64,000 nucleotides of DNA from Anaerosporobacter mobilis DSM 15930 (GCF_900142955.1 NZ_FRCP01000005.1:248001-312000), one strand, 5' to 3'; positions 17,506 to 27,966 are shown, counted from the stretch's first letter. Numbers and translations are program-made. The notes: generated from the sequence alone by a model not told the origin.

Positions 17506-18384
17506 TTACGCATCATATCTTTTAATGAATCCCATACCAATCGGGTGCGGTCCTGTATGTGTACCAATGGTAACACCGATACGGCCAATCATTGGCACTT
17601 TAACACCAAGACCTTGATCAACCAAATCCTTGAACTTCTCAGCTTCATCGTAATCAATTCCTGTACCTACTACAAAGGAATATGTTTCTGGCTCTTCACC
17701 AATTTTCTTAAAATGCTCTTGCGCGATGTCAATTAACCTTTTCTTTGACTTCTCACGACTTCTAGTAATACCTGCTGGAAAGATTTCCCCTTCTTTCAAT
17801 ACAATCAAAGGTTTAATCCCTAGTGTATCACTTGCGAAAGTTAAGAGTTTTCCCATACGTCCACCTTTTTTTAGATAATCCATACTTCCTATGGTGAAGA
17901 TGATACGTCCCGTTGATTTAATACGTTCCAGGTGGGCGATTGCTTCTTCATAACCAACACCATCATTTTGCATACGAAGTGCTTCCTGCACATATAACCC
18001 TTGTAAAACTGTATTAACCATTGAATCAATAACAGTAATAACTGCATCTGGATATTTTTCTAATACAATTTCTTTGGCATTACATGCAGATTGATAGGAC
18101 CCACTGAATTTGGTTGTAATACAAATGCAAATCATTGGAGTTGCAGTTTCTGCGTATTTGGAGAACACATCAACAAAATCTTGAACAGATGGCAGGGAGG
18201 TTTTCGGATATACATGTTCTTCTATCATTTTATTATAAAATTCAAAGTGGTCAACCTCAATGCCCTCTTTGTAATAGTTTTCTCCATCAAATGATACATA
18301 AAACGGTACGATCTCTAACCCTTTCTCTTTTGCATATTCTAATGACAAATCACAAGATCCATCGCTAATAATTTGATATTTCAT
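17506..18384 (-). CDS. DegV-family fatty-acid-binding protein
   Basis: A 292-aa EDD-fold protein. DegV family members bind a fatty acid and, as FakB, present it to the kinase FakA for phosphorylation. Motifs: ISDGSCDLSLEYAKEKGLEI at the start, TSLPSVQDFVDVFSKYA near 59, ITTKFSGSYQSACNAK near 90, SMVNTVLQGLYVQEA near 121, KKGGRMGKL near 167, and the C-terminal IGVTIGTHTGPHPIG ligand-pocket region. No fakA-like kinase is present in this window. An extended -10 (TGGTATAAT) near 18463-18471 may drive it. Single-gene unit with its own terminator. Confidence 0.92.
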   Translation of the reverse strand: MKYQIISDGSCDLSLEYAKEKGLEIVPFYVSFDGENYYKEGIEVDHFEFYNKMIEEHVYPKTSLPSVQDFVDVFSKYAETATPMICICITTKFSGSYQSACNAKEIVLEKYPDAVITVIDSMVNTVLQGLYVQEALRMQNDGVGYEEAIAHLERIKSTGRIIFTIGSMDYLKKGGRMGKLLTFASDTLGIKPLIVLKEGEIFPAGITRSREKSKKRLIDIAQEHFKKIGEEPETYSFVVGTGIDYDEAEKFKDLVDQGLGVKVPMIGRIGVTIGTHTGPHPIGMGFIKRYDA

Positions 18385-18531
18385 AACATTTCAACCTCGC
18401 TTTTATATCGTATTAACTCTTCTTATCCTAGTTTTTAATACCATATGATGCATTTTAGCACAATTATACCAAAAGAACAGTACCTTTGGTTTTTGTTAAT
18501 AATTATTTTATAAATCATTCAGATTTAACTT

Positions 18532-18599
18532 AAAAAGACAATCAACAACTGGTTTGTATGTGCACACGCACACATACAAACCATGAAGACTGTCTTTTT
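18532..18599. terminator. Large two-tier hairpin after polC
   Basis: A 12-bp perfect inner stem (18551-18562 with 18571-18582) lies within an outer AAAAAGACA / TGTCTTTTT pair (18532-18540 with 18591-18599). Both strands give a T-run after the stem. It ends the ispG/polC transcript 17 bases after the polC stop and could also block entry from the DegV side. Confidence 0.88.
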
Positions 18600-18615
18600 A
18601 CTAGAGTTATTGCAG

Positions 18616-21600
18616 TTACATCTGGAAGAAATCCATTAACGAAATCTGGTTGGTAGCAGGTAAATCTGCAAGAATTCCAAGGTCTGCCATTGTATCAATA
18701 ACCGTAGCACTGACCTTGGTTCTTTGTCTGAAGTCATCAAGGGACAAGAATTTACCATCTCTTGCAGCAAGCACTACTGCTTCTGCCGCTTTATCACCAA
18801 GTCCATCAATGGTATTAAGTGCAGGCATAATCTTACCATCAAAGATCTGAAAATGATGTGATTTAGCCCGGTAAACATCAAGTGGTTCAAACTCAAATCC
18901 TCTTGCATACATCTCTTGAACAATTCTCATATCCTTTAAAGTATCTAATTCCTTCTTTGATAGTTCATTCATTCGTTTCTTATAATCAGCCATATAATAT
19001 TCTAGTTTTTCACGACCAAGACACATAAGCTCATAGTTGAATGCCGAAGCACGGATACTAAAGTATGCCGTGTAATATGCTATTGGATGATACACTTTAA
19101 AGAACGCAATACGAAAGGCCATCATAACGTATGCAGCTGCATGAGCTTTCGGGAACATGTATTTAATCTTCTTACAGGATTCAATATACCATTCTGGCAC
19201 TCCCGCCTCAATCATGGCTTTCTCCATATCCGTTGTTAAACCTTTACCCTTACGAACACTTTCCATGATCTTGAAAGCAAGACCATTCTCTACTCCCGTA
19301 TGAATTAAATAGGTCATGATATCATCACGGGTACAAATTGCGGTAGATAACGTACAATTTCCATTCTGTATATAATACTGGGCATTATTAAGCCATACGT
19401 CTGTACCATGGGACAGACCTGAGATACGTACCAGATCAGAAAAGGTCTTCGGCTTTGTATCACGAAGCATCTGCATAACAAAGTCAGTACCAAACTCAGG
19501 AATTCCTAGGGAGCCCAAATCGCAACCACCTAAATCTTCTGGTTTTAAACCTAACGCACTAAGATTATCGAACAAGGATAATACTTTCTCATCATCAAAA
19601 CGAATGGTTAAGGGATCAATTCCTGTTATATCTTGTAGCATACGAATAATGGTCGGATCATCGTGTCCAAGTATATCAAGTTTTAACAAGTTGTGATCAA
19701 TGGAGTGATAATCAAAATGTGTTGTAATTGTCTGCGTCGTCATATCGTTAGCTGGTCGTTGCACAGGTGTGAATGAATAGATTTCCTCACCAAGTGGAAG
19801 AACTACGATACCTCCTGGATGCTGCCCAGTTGTTCTACGAACCCCAACACAACCATCAACGATACGTTCAATCTCTGCTCTTCTCTTATGTTGCCCATGT
19901 TCTTCATAGTATTTTAATACATACCCAAATGCTGTCTTATCCGCCAAGGTACCAATTGTTCCCGCACGGAATGTCTGTCCTTTACCAAAGATAACCTCGG
20001 TATAATCATGGGCATGGCTTTGGTACTCTCCTGAGAAGTTAAGATCGATATCTGGTTCCTTATCTCCATAGAAACCAAGGAAGGTTTCGAATGGAATCTC
20101 ATGACCATCTTTACTAAGTGGCTGTCCACAGTTCGGACATAATTTATCTGGCATGTCACAACCTGATTTTCCTGCAAAAGCCTTCACTTCTTCTGAATCA
20201 AAATCAGAATAGTAACAGTTCGTACAGTAATAATGAGCCGGTAACGGATTAACTTCCGTAATACCTGACATAGTAGCTGCGAAGGAGGATCCTACCGAAC
20301 CTCTCGAACCTACCAGATATCCATCTTCATTAGATTTCCAAACTAGTTTCTGAGCGATAATATACATTACGGCAAAACCATTGCTAATAATGGATTTTAA
20401 TTCCTTTTCTAGACGAGCACTAACTGGCTCAGGTAGATTTGGTCCATACATAGAATGGGCTTTATCGTAACAGATGGTACGTAAATCTTCATCTGAATTC
20501 TCGATGACAGGAGGACATTTATCTGGTCGAACTGGTGAGATCTTCTCGACCATGTCCGCAATCTTATTGGTATTGGTGATAACAATCTCTTCTGCCTTCT
20601 CTCTACCAAGATATGAAAATTCCGCTAACATCTCATCTGTGGTACGAAGATACAACGGTGGTTGATTATCCGCATCTTTGAACCCTTTACCTGTCATGAT
20701 AATTCGTCGATACACCTCATCTTCTGGTTCTAGGAAATGCACATCGCAAGTGCCTACAACTGGTTTGTTGAATTCTTCTCCAAGTGCAACGATCTTTTTA
20801 TTAATCTCAATCAAATCCTCCTTGGACTTTACATCATACTTATCACTATGAATCATGAAATCATTGTTGCCAAGCGGCTGTATTTCAAGATAATCATAAA
20901 AATCCACTAACCTAGTAATCTCTTCCTTTGATTGGTTTCTAAGTATCGCTTGATATAATTCACCTGCCTCGCAGGCAGAACCAATAAGTAATCCTTCCCG
21001 ATTTTCTAAGAATACACTCTTTGGTATTCTCGGTCTACGAGCGTAGTAATTGATATGAGAATAAGAGATTAATTTATATAAATTAATTCTACCTATGTCG
21101 TTTTGTGCTAGAATTATGGCATGATAGGTTGGAAGCTTCTTTATCATAGCCGCGGAAAGCTTACTCATCTCATTTAATTTCTCTACACTAAACACATTCT
21201 TCTCTTTTAGCATCTGAATGAATTTCACATAGATCTCAGCTGTAGCACCTGCATCATCAACTGCACGGTGATGGTTTTCAAGAGAGATACCTAGTTCCTT
21301 CGCAACGATATTCAACTTGTATTTTGATAAGGTTGGAAGAAGTACACGTGCCATAGATACAGTATCTATAACAGTAAAATCTGTAGTGATACCTAACTGT
21401 TCCGCCTTCTTCGTTATAAAACCAACATCAAAAGAAGCATTATGAGCAACTAAGATGCAGCCCTCACAAAACTCTAAAAATTGTGGTAATATAACATCAA
21501 TGATTGGTGAATCCATAACCATAGCATCTTGAATACCCGTTAACTTCTCAATCTCATAAGGGATTGGAATCTCTGGGTTAATGAACGTTGAATAGGTATC

Positions 21601-23097
21601 TACAATCTCGCCATTCACTACCTTAACCGCACCAATTTCAATGATTTTATCATTCACAGGACCAAAACCTGTAGTTTCTATATCAAATACAACGCTTGGT
21701 GCATCTAGCGTCTGACCTTTCCCATTCTCTACAATATCCTTCAAATCATCTACTAGATATGCTTCCACACCATAGATCACTTTGAAGTCAGACTTCTCAA
21801 CAACGTGATTTGCCTCAGTGAATGCTTGTACAACTCCATGGTCAGTAATAGCAATTGAATTATGCCCCCACGCCATCGCTCTCTTTATTAATGTTTTGGC
21901 ATCTACTACAGCATCCATATCACTCATCATAGTATGGGCATGTAATTCCACTCGTTTTACAGGTGCATTATCCACTCGTGATGTTGTGAAGTCTGGGATT
22001 GTTTTAATACCAACGATAGAACTAATAGAGATTTCTCTATCATACTTATCCATCAAGGCCATCCCCTTCATCTTGATAAAGATACCATTCTTAAGTACTG
22101 ACGCAATATCCGCCACCTGTTCATTCTTAACAAAGATTTTTGCAGAAATTGTATCTGTAAAATCTGTTACGGCAAATGTGATAATTGTTTTCTCATTACG
22201 AAGTTCTCTTGTTTCAAACTTATTCACTCTACCACGTACAACAACTTCTCCAACTTCATCTTGAATCTCCGATATGGCAATTGCTTCCCCTTCAAAACTC
22301 TTACCATAGATGATATCTGGGTCTTGTGGCAACTTCTTATAACTATTATATTTGGTCTTCTCAGTTTTGGCTCCCCTAGCATCTGCGGTCTTGTCTTTAC
22401 TTTCCGCTTTGGGAGCTTCTTGAGCATTACCTTTTGTACTACCAACTAATATAGACGTATTATCAGACTCTTTCATTAGATGTCCACTCTCATCAGATGC
22501 AGCAATATAGACGTCACTGTCTTCGTCATGGGACATATGATGCTTTCGCATTGCCTTCGCATACATTTCCTTAATATCTTCTTCGTCTTTCTCAGGTGGA
22601 TCCACATAGTTAAACTTAATGTTAATTGCATAACCAAATCGATTCGAGAAATTATCCTCTAGAATTCGCTTCATATTAGAAGATTTATTCTTTGCTACAA
22701 AGTTGTCTTCCATCTCAATTTCAATGGTATCGCCTTCTACCTTATAATCTGCCATCTTGAACAAGTTATACTCAAGAATACTACTGTCCTTCATCTCTTC
22801 AAGTAAACTTTCATAATATGCGTCCATTAGCTTATCTGGTGTATATTGCGCAGACAACTCATATCGATCATACAATCTGACTTCATTGGTTGTATCAACA
22901 AAAAGCTGCTTCTTAATCTGATACTGCATCTTCTTCACTAGTTTCCTAGATATCAAATGCGTACTCATTATATATATCTTAACTTCTTGATTAATTCTAG
23001 AAGCTGCAACACGTTCAATTACAGTATCCTCAAACATATCTTGCAATTCTTTTGCAACCTTTAATGTCTCAAACACTTCAAAGAATTGCATATTCAT
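18616..23097 (-). CDS. polC: DNA polymerase III alpha subunit, PolC type
   Basis: Main replicative polymerase of Firmicutes, with built-in proofreading. In order: N-terminal domains (1-260), OB fold (about 285-370), PHP domain starting RVELHAHTMMSDMDA near 382, and a DEDD 3'-5' exonuclease inserted in the PHP domain (VVFDIETTGFGPVNDKIIEI near 468 to about 640). The PHP domain then resumes, followed by a Cys4 zinc element (CTNC near 957, CPNC near 988), the palm with PDIDLNFSGEYQ near 1016, fingers and the C-terminal DNA-binding part. Length 1493 aa is typical. AAAGGAGG lies eight bases before the ATG. In Bacillus polC directly precedes rimP; here accessory genes intervene. Confidence 0.98.
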   Translation of the reverse strand: MNMQFFEVFETLKVAKELQDMFEDTVIERVAASRINQEVKIYIMSTHLISRKLVKKMQYQIKKQLFVDTTNEVRLYDRYELSAQYTPDKLMDAYYESLLEEMKDSSILEYNLFKMADYKVEGDTIEIEMEDNFVAKNKSSNMKRILEDNFSNRFGYAINIKFNYVDPPEKDEEDIKEMYAKAMRKHHMSHDEDSDVYIAASDESGHLMKESDNTSILVGSTKGNAQEAPKAESKDKTADARGAKTEKTKYNSYKKLPQDPDIIYGKSFEGEAIAISEIQDEVGEVVVRGRVNKFETRELRNEKTIITFAVTDFTDTISAKIFVKNEQVADIASVLKNGIFIKMKGMALMDKYDREISISSIVGIKTIPDFTTSRVDNAPVKRVELHAHTMMSDMDAVVDAKTLIKRAMAWGHNSIAITDHGVVQAFTEANHVVEKSDFKVIYGVEAYLVDDLKDIVENGKGQTLDAPSVVFDIETTGFGPVNDKIIEIGAVKVVNGEIVDTYSTFINPEIPIPYEIEKLTGIQDAMVMDSPIIDVILPQFLEFCEGCILVAHNASFDVGFITKKAEQLGITTDFTVIDTVSMARVLLPTLSKYKLNIVAKELGISLENHHRAVDDAGATAEIYVKFIQMLKEKNVFSVEKLNEMSKLSAAMIKKLPTYHAIILAQNDIGRINLYKLISYSHINYYARRPRIPKSVFLENREGLLIGSACEAGELYQAILRNQSKEEITRLVDFYDYLEIQPLGNNDFMIHSDKYDVKSKEDLIEINKKIVALGEEFNKPVVGTCDVHFLEPEDEVYRRIIMTGKGFKDADNQPPLYLRTTDEMLAEFSYLGREKAEEIVITNTNKIADMVEKISPVRPDKCPPVIENSDEDLRTICYDKAHSMYGPNLPEPVSARLEKELKSIISNGFAVMYIIAQKLVWKSNEDGYLVGSRGSVGSSFAATMSGITEVNPLPAHYYCTNCYYSDFDSEEVKAFAGKSGCDMPDKLCPNCGQPLSKDGHEIPFETFLGFYGDKEPDIDLNFSGEYQSHAHDYTEVIFGKGQTFRAGTIGTLADKTAFGYVLKYYEEHGQHKRRAEIERIVDGCVGVRRTTGQHPGGIVVLPLGEEIYSFTPVQRPANDMTTQTITTHFDYHSIDHNLLKLDILGHDDPTIIRMLQDITGIDPLTIRFDDEKVLSLFDNLSALGLKPEDLGGCDLGSLGIPEFGTDFVMQMLRDTKPKTFSDLVRISGLSHGTDVWLNNAQYYIQNGNCTLSTAICTRDDIMTYLIHTGVENGLAFKIMESVRKGKGLTTDMEKAMIEAGVPEWYIESCKKIKYMFPKAHAAAYVMMAFRIAFFKVYHPIAYYTAYFSIRASAFNYELMCLGREKLEYYMADYKKRMNELSKKELDTLKDMRIVQEMYARGFEFEPLDVYRAKSHHFQIFDGKIMPALNTIDGLGDKAAEAVVLAARDGKFLSLDDFRQRTKVSATVIDTMADLGILADLPATNQISLMDFFQM

Positions 23098-23196
23098 GTT
23101 TACAACCTCCTTTTCTTTCTAATATACTTACGCAAAACTCTATACACTTTCGTCGTAGCTTATTGAGTAACGTCCAATGACACAAAACACGCTACG

Positions 23197-23343
23197 CACT
23201 TAAGTACTTCTAAGTGTGTACCGAGTGCTATCAAATATTACGGAACCACCTTCGATTCGGCATCCTGCCTCAGCTCAGGCTGGCTCGGCTTCCATGCCTC
23301 GCCTTCCTACTCTACTTAGTACACACTAAGAAGTACTAAAGTG
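23197..23343. repeat. 147-bp element bounded by 25-bp inverted repeats, between polC and ispG
   Basis: The arms at 23197-23221 and 23319-23343 are inverted copies with only two mismatches over 25 bases (core AAGTACTT...AGTGTGTAC). The interior is clearly more GC-rich than the surroundings and itself contains self-complementary stretches such as GCCTCAGCTCAGGC and GGCATCC/GGCATGG. No coding frame. It looks like a MITE or a structured RNA element. The rest of the 370-base gap (23098-23467) shows nothing recognisable. Confidence 0.7.
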
Positions 23344-23467
23344 TTTCGCTATCGTTTTTTAGTTATTGTACATTTGTTAAGAAGCTATTTAATACTATCA
23401 AGAGTTTTGCTTCTCTTACATTATAGATGGCACTAAGTCGTTAATACTAAGTTCTTATTCTAGTTCT

Positions 23468-24526
23468 TCAGTTCTTATTCCAGTTCTTCAATTCTTCTTC
23501 TAAGGTTGGAAGTAATTGATCTTCTGGCAATGTCTTAACTACTTCTCCCTTTTTAATTAACATGCCTACCCCTTTGCCACCGGCTATTCCAATGTCCGCT
23601 TCTTTTGCTTCACCAGGTCCATTAACGACACAGCCCATAACGGCTACCTTGATATCTAAGTCGTATTTTTGAACCATATTCTCTACTTGATTTGCAAGTC
23701 CTATTAGATCAATTTGCGTTCTTCCACACGTTGGGCAAGAAACTACTTCAACTCCTGCTTTTCTTAAGCCAAGTGTACGAAGTATTAACTTCGCTGATTT
23801 TACTTCTTCCACTGGATTTCCTGTTAAGGATACTCGTATGGTGTCACCGATTCCTTGGTTTAGGATAATGCCAAGTCCGATACTTGATTTGATATTACCT
23901 GAGATAATAGTTCCTGATTCGGTAATTCCTACATGCAAAGGATACTTCGTCTTCTTCGCGATTAACTCATGTGCTTGCACAGCCATTAATACATTAGAAG
24001 ACTTAATACTAATAACTAGATTGTCATAGCCCATCTCTTCTATAGTTCTTACTTTATCAAGTGCACTTTCTACGATTCCTTCTGCAGTGACTCCACCATA
24101 TTTTTCAACCAGTTGTTTCTCCAAAGATCCGCTGTTCACACCTACACGAATAGGAATATTACGCTCTTTGGCAGCTTCTACAACTGCTCGTACACGTTCT
24201 TCACTGCCGATGTTGCCTGGATTAATACGAATCTTATCCGCACCATTCTCTATAGCTGCTAGGGCAAGACGGTAATCAAAGTGTATATCTGCTACAAGAG
24301 GAATTGATATCTGCTTCTTAATCTCTTTGAGTGCAAGTGCTGCTTCCATTGTTGGAACCGCACATCGAATAATATCACAACCAGCTGCTTCTAATTCTTT
24401 TATTTGTGCAACAGTAGCCTCTACATCTTCTGTCTTTGTATTTGTCATAGATTGAATAAGTACCTGGTTACCACCACCAATTACCTTGTTTCCAATCTGA
24501 ATTACTTTTGTATTATCACGGTACAT
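23468..24526 (-). CDS. ispG: 4-hydroxy-3-methylbut-2-en-1-yl diphosphate synthase
   Basis: Iron-sulphur enzyme of the MEP pathway that converts MEcPP to HMBPP, using reduced ferredoxin or flavodoxin. The TIM-barrel N-terminus shows GGGNQVLIQSMTNTKTED, GCDIIRCAVPT and LVADIHFDYRLA followed by DKIRINPGNIG. The C-terminal cluster domain has SCPTCGRTQID near 265 and VMGCVVNGPGEAKEADIG near 302, supplying the three Cys and one Glu ligands of the 4Fe-4S cluster. Length 352 aa is normal. It follows rseP by about 270 bases with a hairpin between them and lies upstream of polC. Confidence 0.97.
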   Translation of the reverse strand: MYRDNTKVIQIGNKVIGGGNQVLIQSMTNTKTEDVEATVAQIKELEAAGCDIIRCAVPTMEAALALKEIKKQISIPLVADIHFDYRLALAAIENGADKIRINPGNIGSEERVRAVVEAAKERNIPIRVGVNSGSLEKQLVEKYGGVTAEGIVESALDKVRTIEEMGYDNLVISIKSSNVLMAVQAHELIAKKTKYPLHVGITESGTIISGNIKSSIGLGIILNQGIGDTIRVSLTGNPVEEVKSAKLILRTLGLRKAGVEVVSCPTCGRTQIDLIGLANQVENMVQKYDLDIKVAVMGCVVNGPGEAKEADIGIAGGKGVGMLIKKGEVVKTLPEDQLLPTLEEELKNWNKN

Positions 24527-24639
24527 TATGAATACCTCCTTGTTTACTTTTCACTTCTCTATTTCCACTTCTCTATTTTACCACATTTTTATATAAGTTA
24601 TATGGCTAATTTATTCCTAGCTATTAGAAAATAATCAAT

Positions 24640-24683
24640 TGATAAAGAGGTGTATAAAATACATTCGTATCTTATCACACCTC
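24640..24683 (-). terminator. Hairpin between rseP and ispG
   Basis: Stem GAGGTGT / ACACCTC (24647-24653 with 24677-24683) with further AT pairs inside, followed on the minus strand by TTTATCAATTG. A weak intrinsic terminator or attenuator before ispG. Confidence 0.55.
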
Positions 24684-24794
24684 CCTATCTTAATATTGTT
24701 TTATTCTAAATAGTACATAAACTTGTTAACTTATTACCCTATCAAGTCAAATTACTTGATGATGTGAAGGTTTATACACTTTGTTAGTCTTAGT

Positions 24795-25865
24795 TTATAC
24801 AATAAAGCCAAATAGCCTTTTTACGTCGTTAAACATAACAAATACCATTAAGAGCATTAAGAGAGCAAGCCCGACCATATGGACGAAACCTTCCTTCTTA
24901 GGATCAACTGGCTTACCACGTACTGCTTCTATTATTAAGAATACCAGACGGCCTCCGTCTAGTGCAGGTAACGGTAATAAGTTCATTACACCAAGGTTGG
25001 CACTCAGTAAGATACTCATATAGAGAAGCTGAATCACAACAGCTGACACACCTTCAGACTTCGTACTATTAATTCCATCTCCAATCATATCAACAATAGC
25101 AACAGGTCCAGCCAAATCACTAGTAGATACTTTACCAGTTATCAAACCACCAACACTTTGAACTGCTGAAACAATCCAAGATTTTACTTCTATTGCACTA
25201 TATTTGACTACGTCAAAGGCATTCATCTTCTCGCCCGTCGTGGCTATCGTTTTCGTACGTCCTAGATTTGCTAAAAAGCCCATCTGGTATGCACCAGACT
25301 CAATCTTTTCCGGCGTTATCGTGATATCCATAATTTCTCCACCACGGTTAATGGTTAATGTAACATCCTTTTCTGATGTTGGATGGAAGAATAGATAGAA
25401 TGTAACTTCACGACCATTGTCAATATGAGACCCATTCATCTCTACGATTACATCCCCAACTTGTAGTCCCGCTTCCTCCGCAGGTGAATCTTCTACAATC
25501 TGAGCAATGGAAGAAGGATCATAACCAACTTTACCAACAACAATCATCGCTAGTACGAACGCTAGAATGAAGTTGAATATTGGACCAGCCGCAATAACCG
25601 ATATACGAGCCCATACCCCCTTCTTTCCAAAGGAGTTTGGAGAATCCGCTTCTTCATCCTCTCCTAACATCATACATGAGCCACCAATCGGGAACAACTT
25701 CAGTGAATATCTAGTTCCATTCCGTAGAAAACTAAAAAGTCTTGGTCCCATACCAACCGAGAATTCTACAACTTCTATTCCATTCTTCTTTGCCAATAAA
25801 AAGTGACCCAGCTCATGGATGATTATAATTAAGCTAAAAATCAAAATAGCTAAAATAATATTCAT
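24795..25865 (-). CDS. rseP: Site-2 intramembrane zinc protease, RseP/RasP family
   Basis: Membrane metalloprotease that cleaves anti-sigma factors and remnant signal peptides within the bilayer. The zinc motif HELGH is at residues 17-21 in the first membrane helix. A PDZ domain (about 115-190, with EDSPAEEAGLQVGDVIVEMN) lies between membrane segments, and the third ligand region NLLPLPALDGGRLVFL is near residue 298. At least four membrane helices. Length 356 aa is typical of the Firmicutes form. It sits 33 bases after dxr, as in Bacillus, in the cdsA-dxr-rasP order. Confidence 0.95.
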   Translation of the reverse strand: MNIILAILIFSLIIIIHELGHFLLAKKNGIEVVEFSVGMGPRLFSFLRNGTRYSLKLFPIGGSCMMLGEDEEADSPNSFGKKGVWARISVIAAGPIFNFILAFVLAMIVVGKVGYDPSSIAQIVEDSPAEEAGLQVGDVIVEMNGSHIDNGREVTFYLFFHPTSEKDVTLTINRGGEIMDITITPEKIESGAYQMGFLANLGRTKTIATTGEKMNAFDVVKYSAIEVKSWIVSAVQSVGGLITGKVSTSDLAGPVAIVDMIGDGINSTKSEGVSAVVIQLLYMSILLSANLGVMNLLPLPALDGGRLVFLIIEAVRGKPVDPKKEGFVHMVGLALLMLLMVFVMFNDVKRLFGFIV

Positions 25866-25898
25866 GTAAATACCTATCCTTTCTATGCTACAACAGCA

Positions 25899-27047
25899 TT
25901 ACACGTGGAATCGCGATTCAATTCTTTCATATGTTTGTGCTTCTATTTCAAGTATCGCATCCACACTTGGATTATCCACCTTACGATGCCACTGAATTGC
26001 ATCTTCGATTATTTCGTATATCTCAAGGAACGATATCTCCCTATTCAAGAATTTGGCTACCGCTCTTTCGTTTGCCGCATTAAATACAGTCGGCATACTT
26101 CCACCCATTTTACCCACTTCATAGGCTAATGAAAGTCCGCGGAAAGTATCTAAATCAGGTGCTTCAAATGATATACTTGATAGTGTTGTAAAATCTAATC
26201 GCTCTCCCCCGAGCCCTCTTCGATCTGGATACGTTAGTGCATATTGAATGGGAAGTTTCATATCAGGTGTTCCTAGTTGAGCGATTACACCACCATCAAC
26301 AAACTCAACCATAGAATGAATGATACTCTTTGGTTGTACAACAACTTCTATTTGGTTAAACTCAACCCCAAATAACCACTTGGCTTCTATAACTTCTAAC
26401 CCTTTGTTGACCATTGTTGCTGAATCAATCGTAATCTTTCTACCCATTGACCAATTCGGATGCTTTAGGGCATCTTCTAGACCAACTTTTTCTAACTGCT
26501 TTGTAGTCATTCCTCTAAAAGGTCCTCCAGAAGCTGTTAATAATATTCTACTAATACGATTGTAGTTTTCTCCATTCAAAGCCTGGAATATTGCAGAATG
26601 TTCACTATCAACAGGAAGTATCTTAACATTATATTCTCCCGCAAGTGGCATTATGATATGTCCAGCAGTAACTAGGGTCTCTTTATTAGCAAGTGCAATG
26701 TCTTTCTTCGCTTTAATCGCAGCAATCGTTGGCTGAATTCCTATCATCCCTACGATAGCAGTTAATACGACATCAGCTTCCGGGGTTACACTACACTCTA
26801 TTAAGCCCTCCATACCACTGGTAATCGTAACATCACAGTCCGAAACAAGTATACGTAACTCCTTCGCTTTCTTCTCATCAAAGACGCATACCATACGTGG
26901 TCTGAATTCTCTTATCTGTTCTTCTAATAACTTGATATTTGACCCTGCTGCCAAAGCCACAACTTCCATATCCGAATTATTTCGAACGACATCAAGTGTT
27001 TGCGTTCCAATGGAACCTGTTGAACCAAGTACTACTATTTTTTTCAT
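25899..27047 (-). CDS. dxr: 1-deoxy-D-xylulose-5-phosphate reductoisomerase
   Basis: Converts DXP to MEP with NADPH, the first committed step of the MEP isoprenoid pathway (ispG is downstream). NADPH-binding motif VLGSTGSIGTQTLDVV at the N-terminus; ALANKETLVTAG near 118; metal and substrate motifs PVDSEHSAIFQAL near 145 and TASGGPFRGMTTK near 168; HPNWSMGRKITIDSATMVNK then GLEVIEAKWLFG near 201-232. About 382 aa. The frame is open to 27068, but AAGGG lies seven bases upstream of the ATG at 27047 (MKKIVVLGS), the correct start by family comparison. Confidence 0.97.
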   Translation of the reverse strand: MKKIVVLGSTGSIGTQTLDVVRNNSDMEVVALAAGSNIKLLEEQIREFRPRMVCVFDEKKAKELRILVSDCDVTITSGMEGLIECSVTPEADVVLTAIVGMIGIQPTIAAIKAKKDIALANKETLVTAGHIIMPLAGEYNVKILPVDSEHSAIFQALNGENYNRISRILLTASGGPFRGMTTKQLEKVGLEDALKHPNWSMGRKITIDSATMVNKGLEVIEAKWLFGVEFNQIEVVVQPKSIIHSMVEFVDGGVIAQLGTPDMKLPIQYALTYPDRRGLGGERLDFTTLSSISFEAPDLDTFRGLSLAYEVGKMGGSMPTVFNAANERAVAKFLNREISFLEIYEIIEDAIQWHRKVDNPSVDAILEIEAQTYERIESRFHV

Positions 27048-27134
27048 CTTTGTACCCTTGTATATCACGTTTTACTTGTGATATTACTTTCTTACTATTA
27101 CTTTCTTACTACTACTTTCCTGCTACTATTATGA

Positions 27135-27938
27135 TTACCTACTTAAAAACTCTGCTAGATAATACACTATAGGAGCTGTGAATATGATACTATCAAAACG
27201 ATCTAATATTCCACCATGACCAGGTATTAATCTACCATAATCTTTAATATCATAATTTCTCTTGATTGCTGAAGCTGCTAAATCTCCAATTTGAGATACG
27301 ATACTAGACGCACCACATATAATTGCAAAAGCAACTTGCGGATTGTTAAATGTACCAATTTTATGTTGTATCGCTAGTCCATATATAAATCCTATTAATG
27401 CAGCACCAAGAATACCGCCGATACCGCCTTCAATAGACTTCTTAGGACTTAATTTCGGTGTCATCTTATGTTTACCAATCGAGATACCAACTAGATATGC
27501 ACAGGTATCAGAACCCCATGCACCTATGAATAATAACCAAACTAACCATAGACCATCATCTAACATACGTACTTGATAGATATGTGATAGCATAATTGCA
27601 ACATAAAACAACCCAAAAAATGTTATGAATACTTGTTCAGAATGATATTTAGGAAAAGTAAATACATACGCTACCATTAATACCATGATAAATGCTACAA
27701 AAAGTAACATCATATGTTCCTTTGCATTAAAGTACACTAACGCGTAATAAGCAACACAAGCAACATAGCCTATGTATCCAACTACACTATTATTTACTTT
27801 TAATAACTTATACAATTCACTTAAGCCAATTAAAGAGATTAGACCAATTACTGCGAATAGTAAATCGCCCCCCATAATTACAGTGAATAATGTTAAAACC
27901 ACTAACAGTACTGAACTTCTAAAACGCACCCAAAACAT
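27135..27938 (-). CDS. cdsA: Phosphatidate cytidylyltransferase
   Basis: Makes CDP-diacylglycerol from phosphatidate and CTP in the membrane. Seven to eight hydrophobic helices cover the protein, and the family signature lies at the C-terminal end: SAIKRNYDIKDYGRLIPGHG followed by GILDRFDS (about residues 219-246), holding the conserved K-R, K-D and H-G-G-x-x-D-R residues. Length 267 aa is normal. Order uppS-cdsA-dxr-rseP is conserved. Spacing to uppS is 28 bases. Confidence 0.96.
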   Translation of the reverse strand: MFWVRFRSSVLLVVLTLFTVIMGGDLLFAVIGLISLIGLSELYKLLKVNNSVVGYIGYVACVAYYALVYFNAKEHMMLLFVAFIMVLMVAYVFTFPKYHSEQVFITFFGLFYVAIMLSHIYQVRMLDDGLWLVWLLFIGAWGSDTCAYLVGISIGKHKMTPKLSPKKSIEGGIGGILGAALIGFIYGLAIQHKIGTFNNPQVAFAIICGASSIVSQIGDLAASAIKRNYDIKDYGRLIPGHGGILDRFDSIIFTAPIVYYLAEFLSR

Positions 27939-27966
27939 ACGCTCACCTATCCGTTGGTATTAATTA

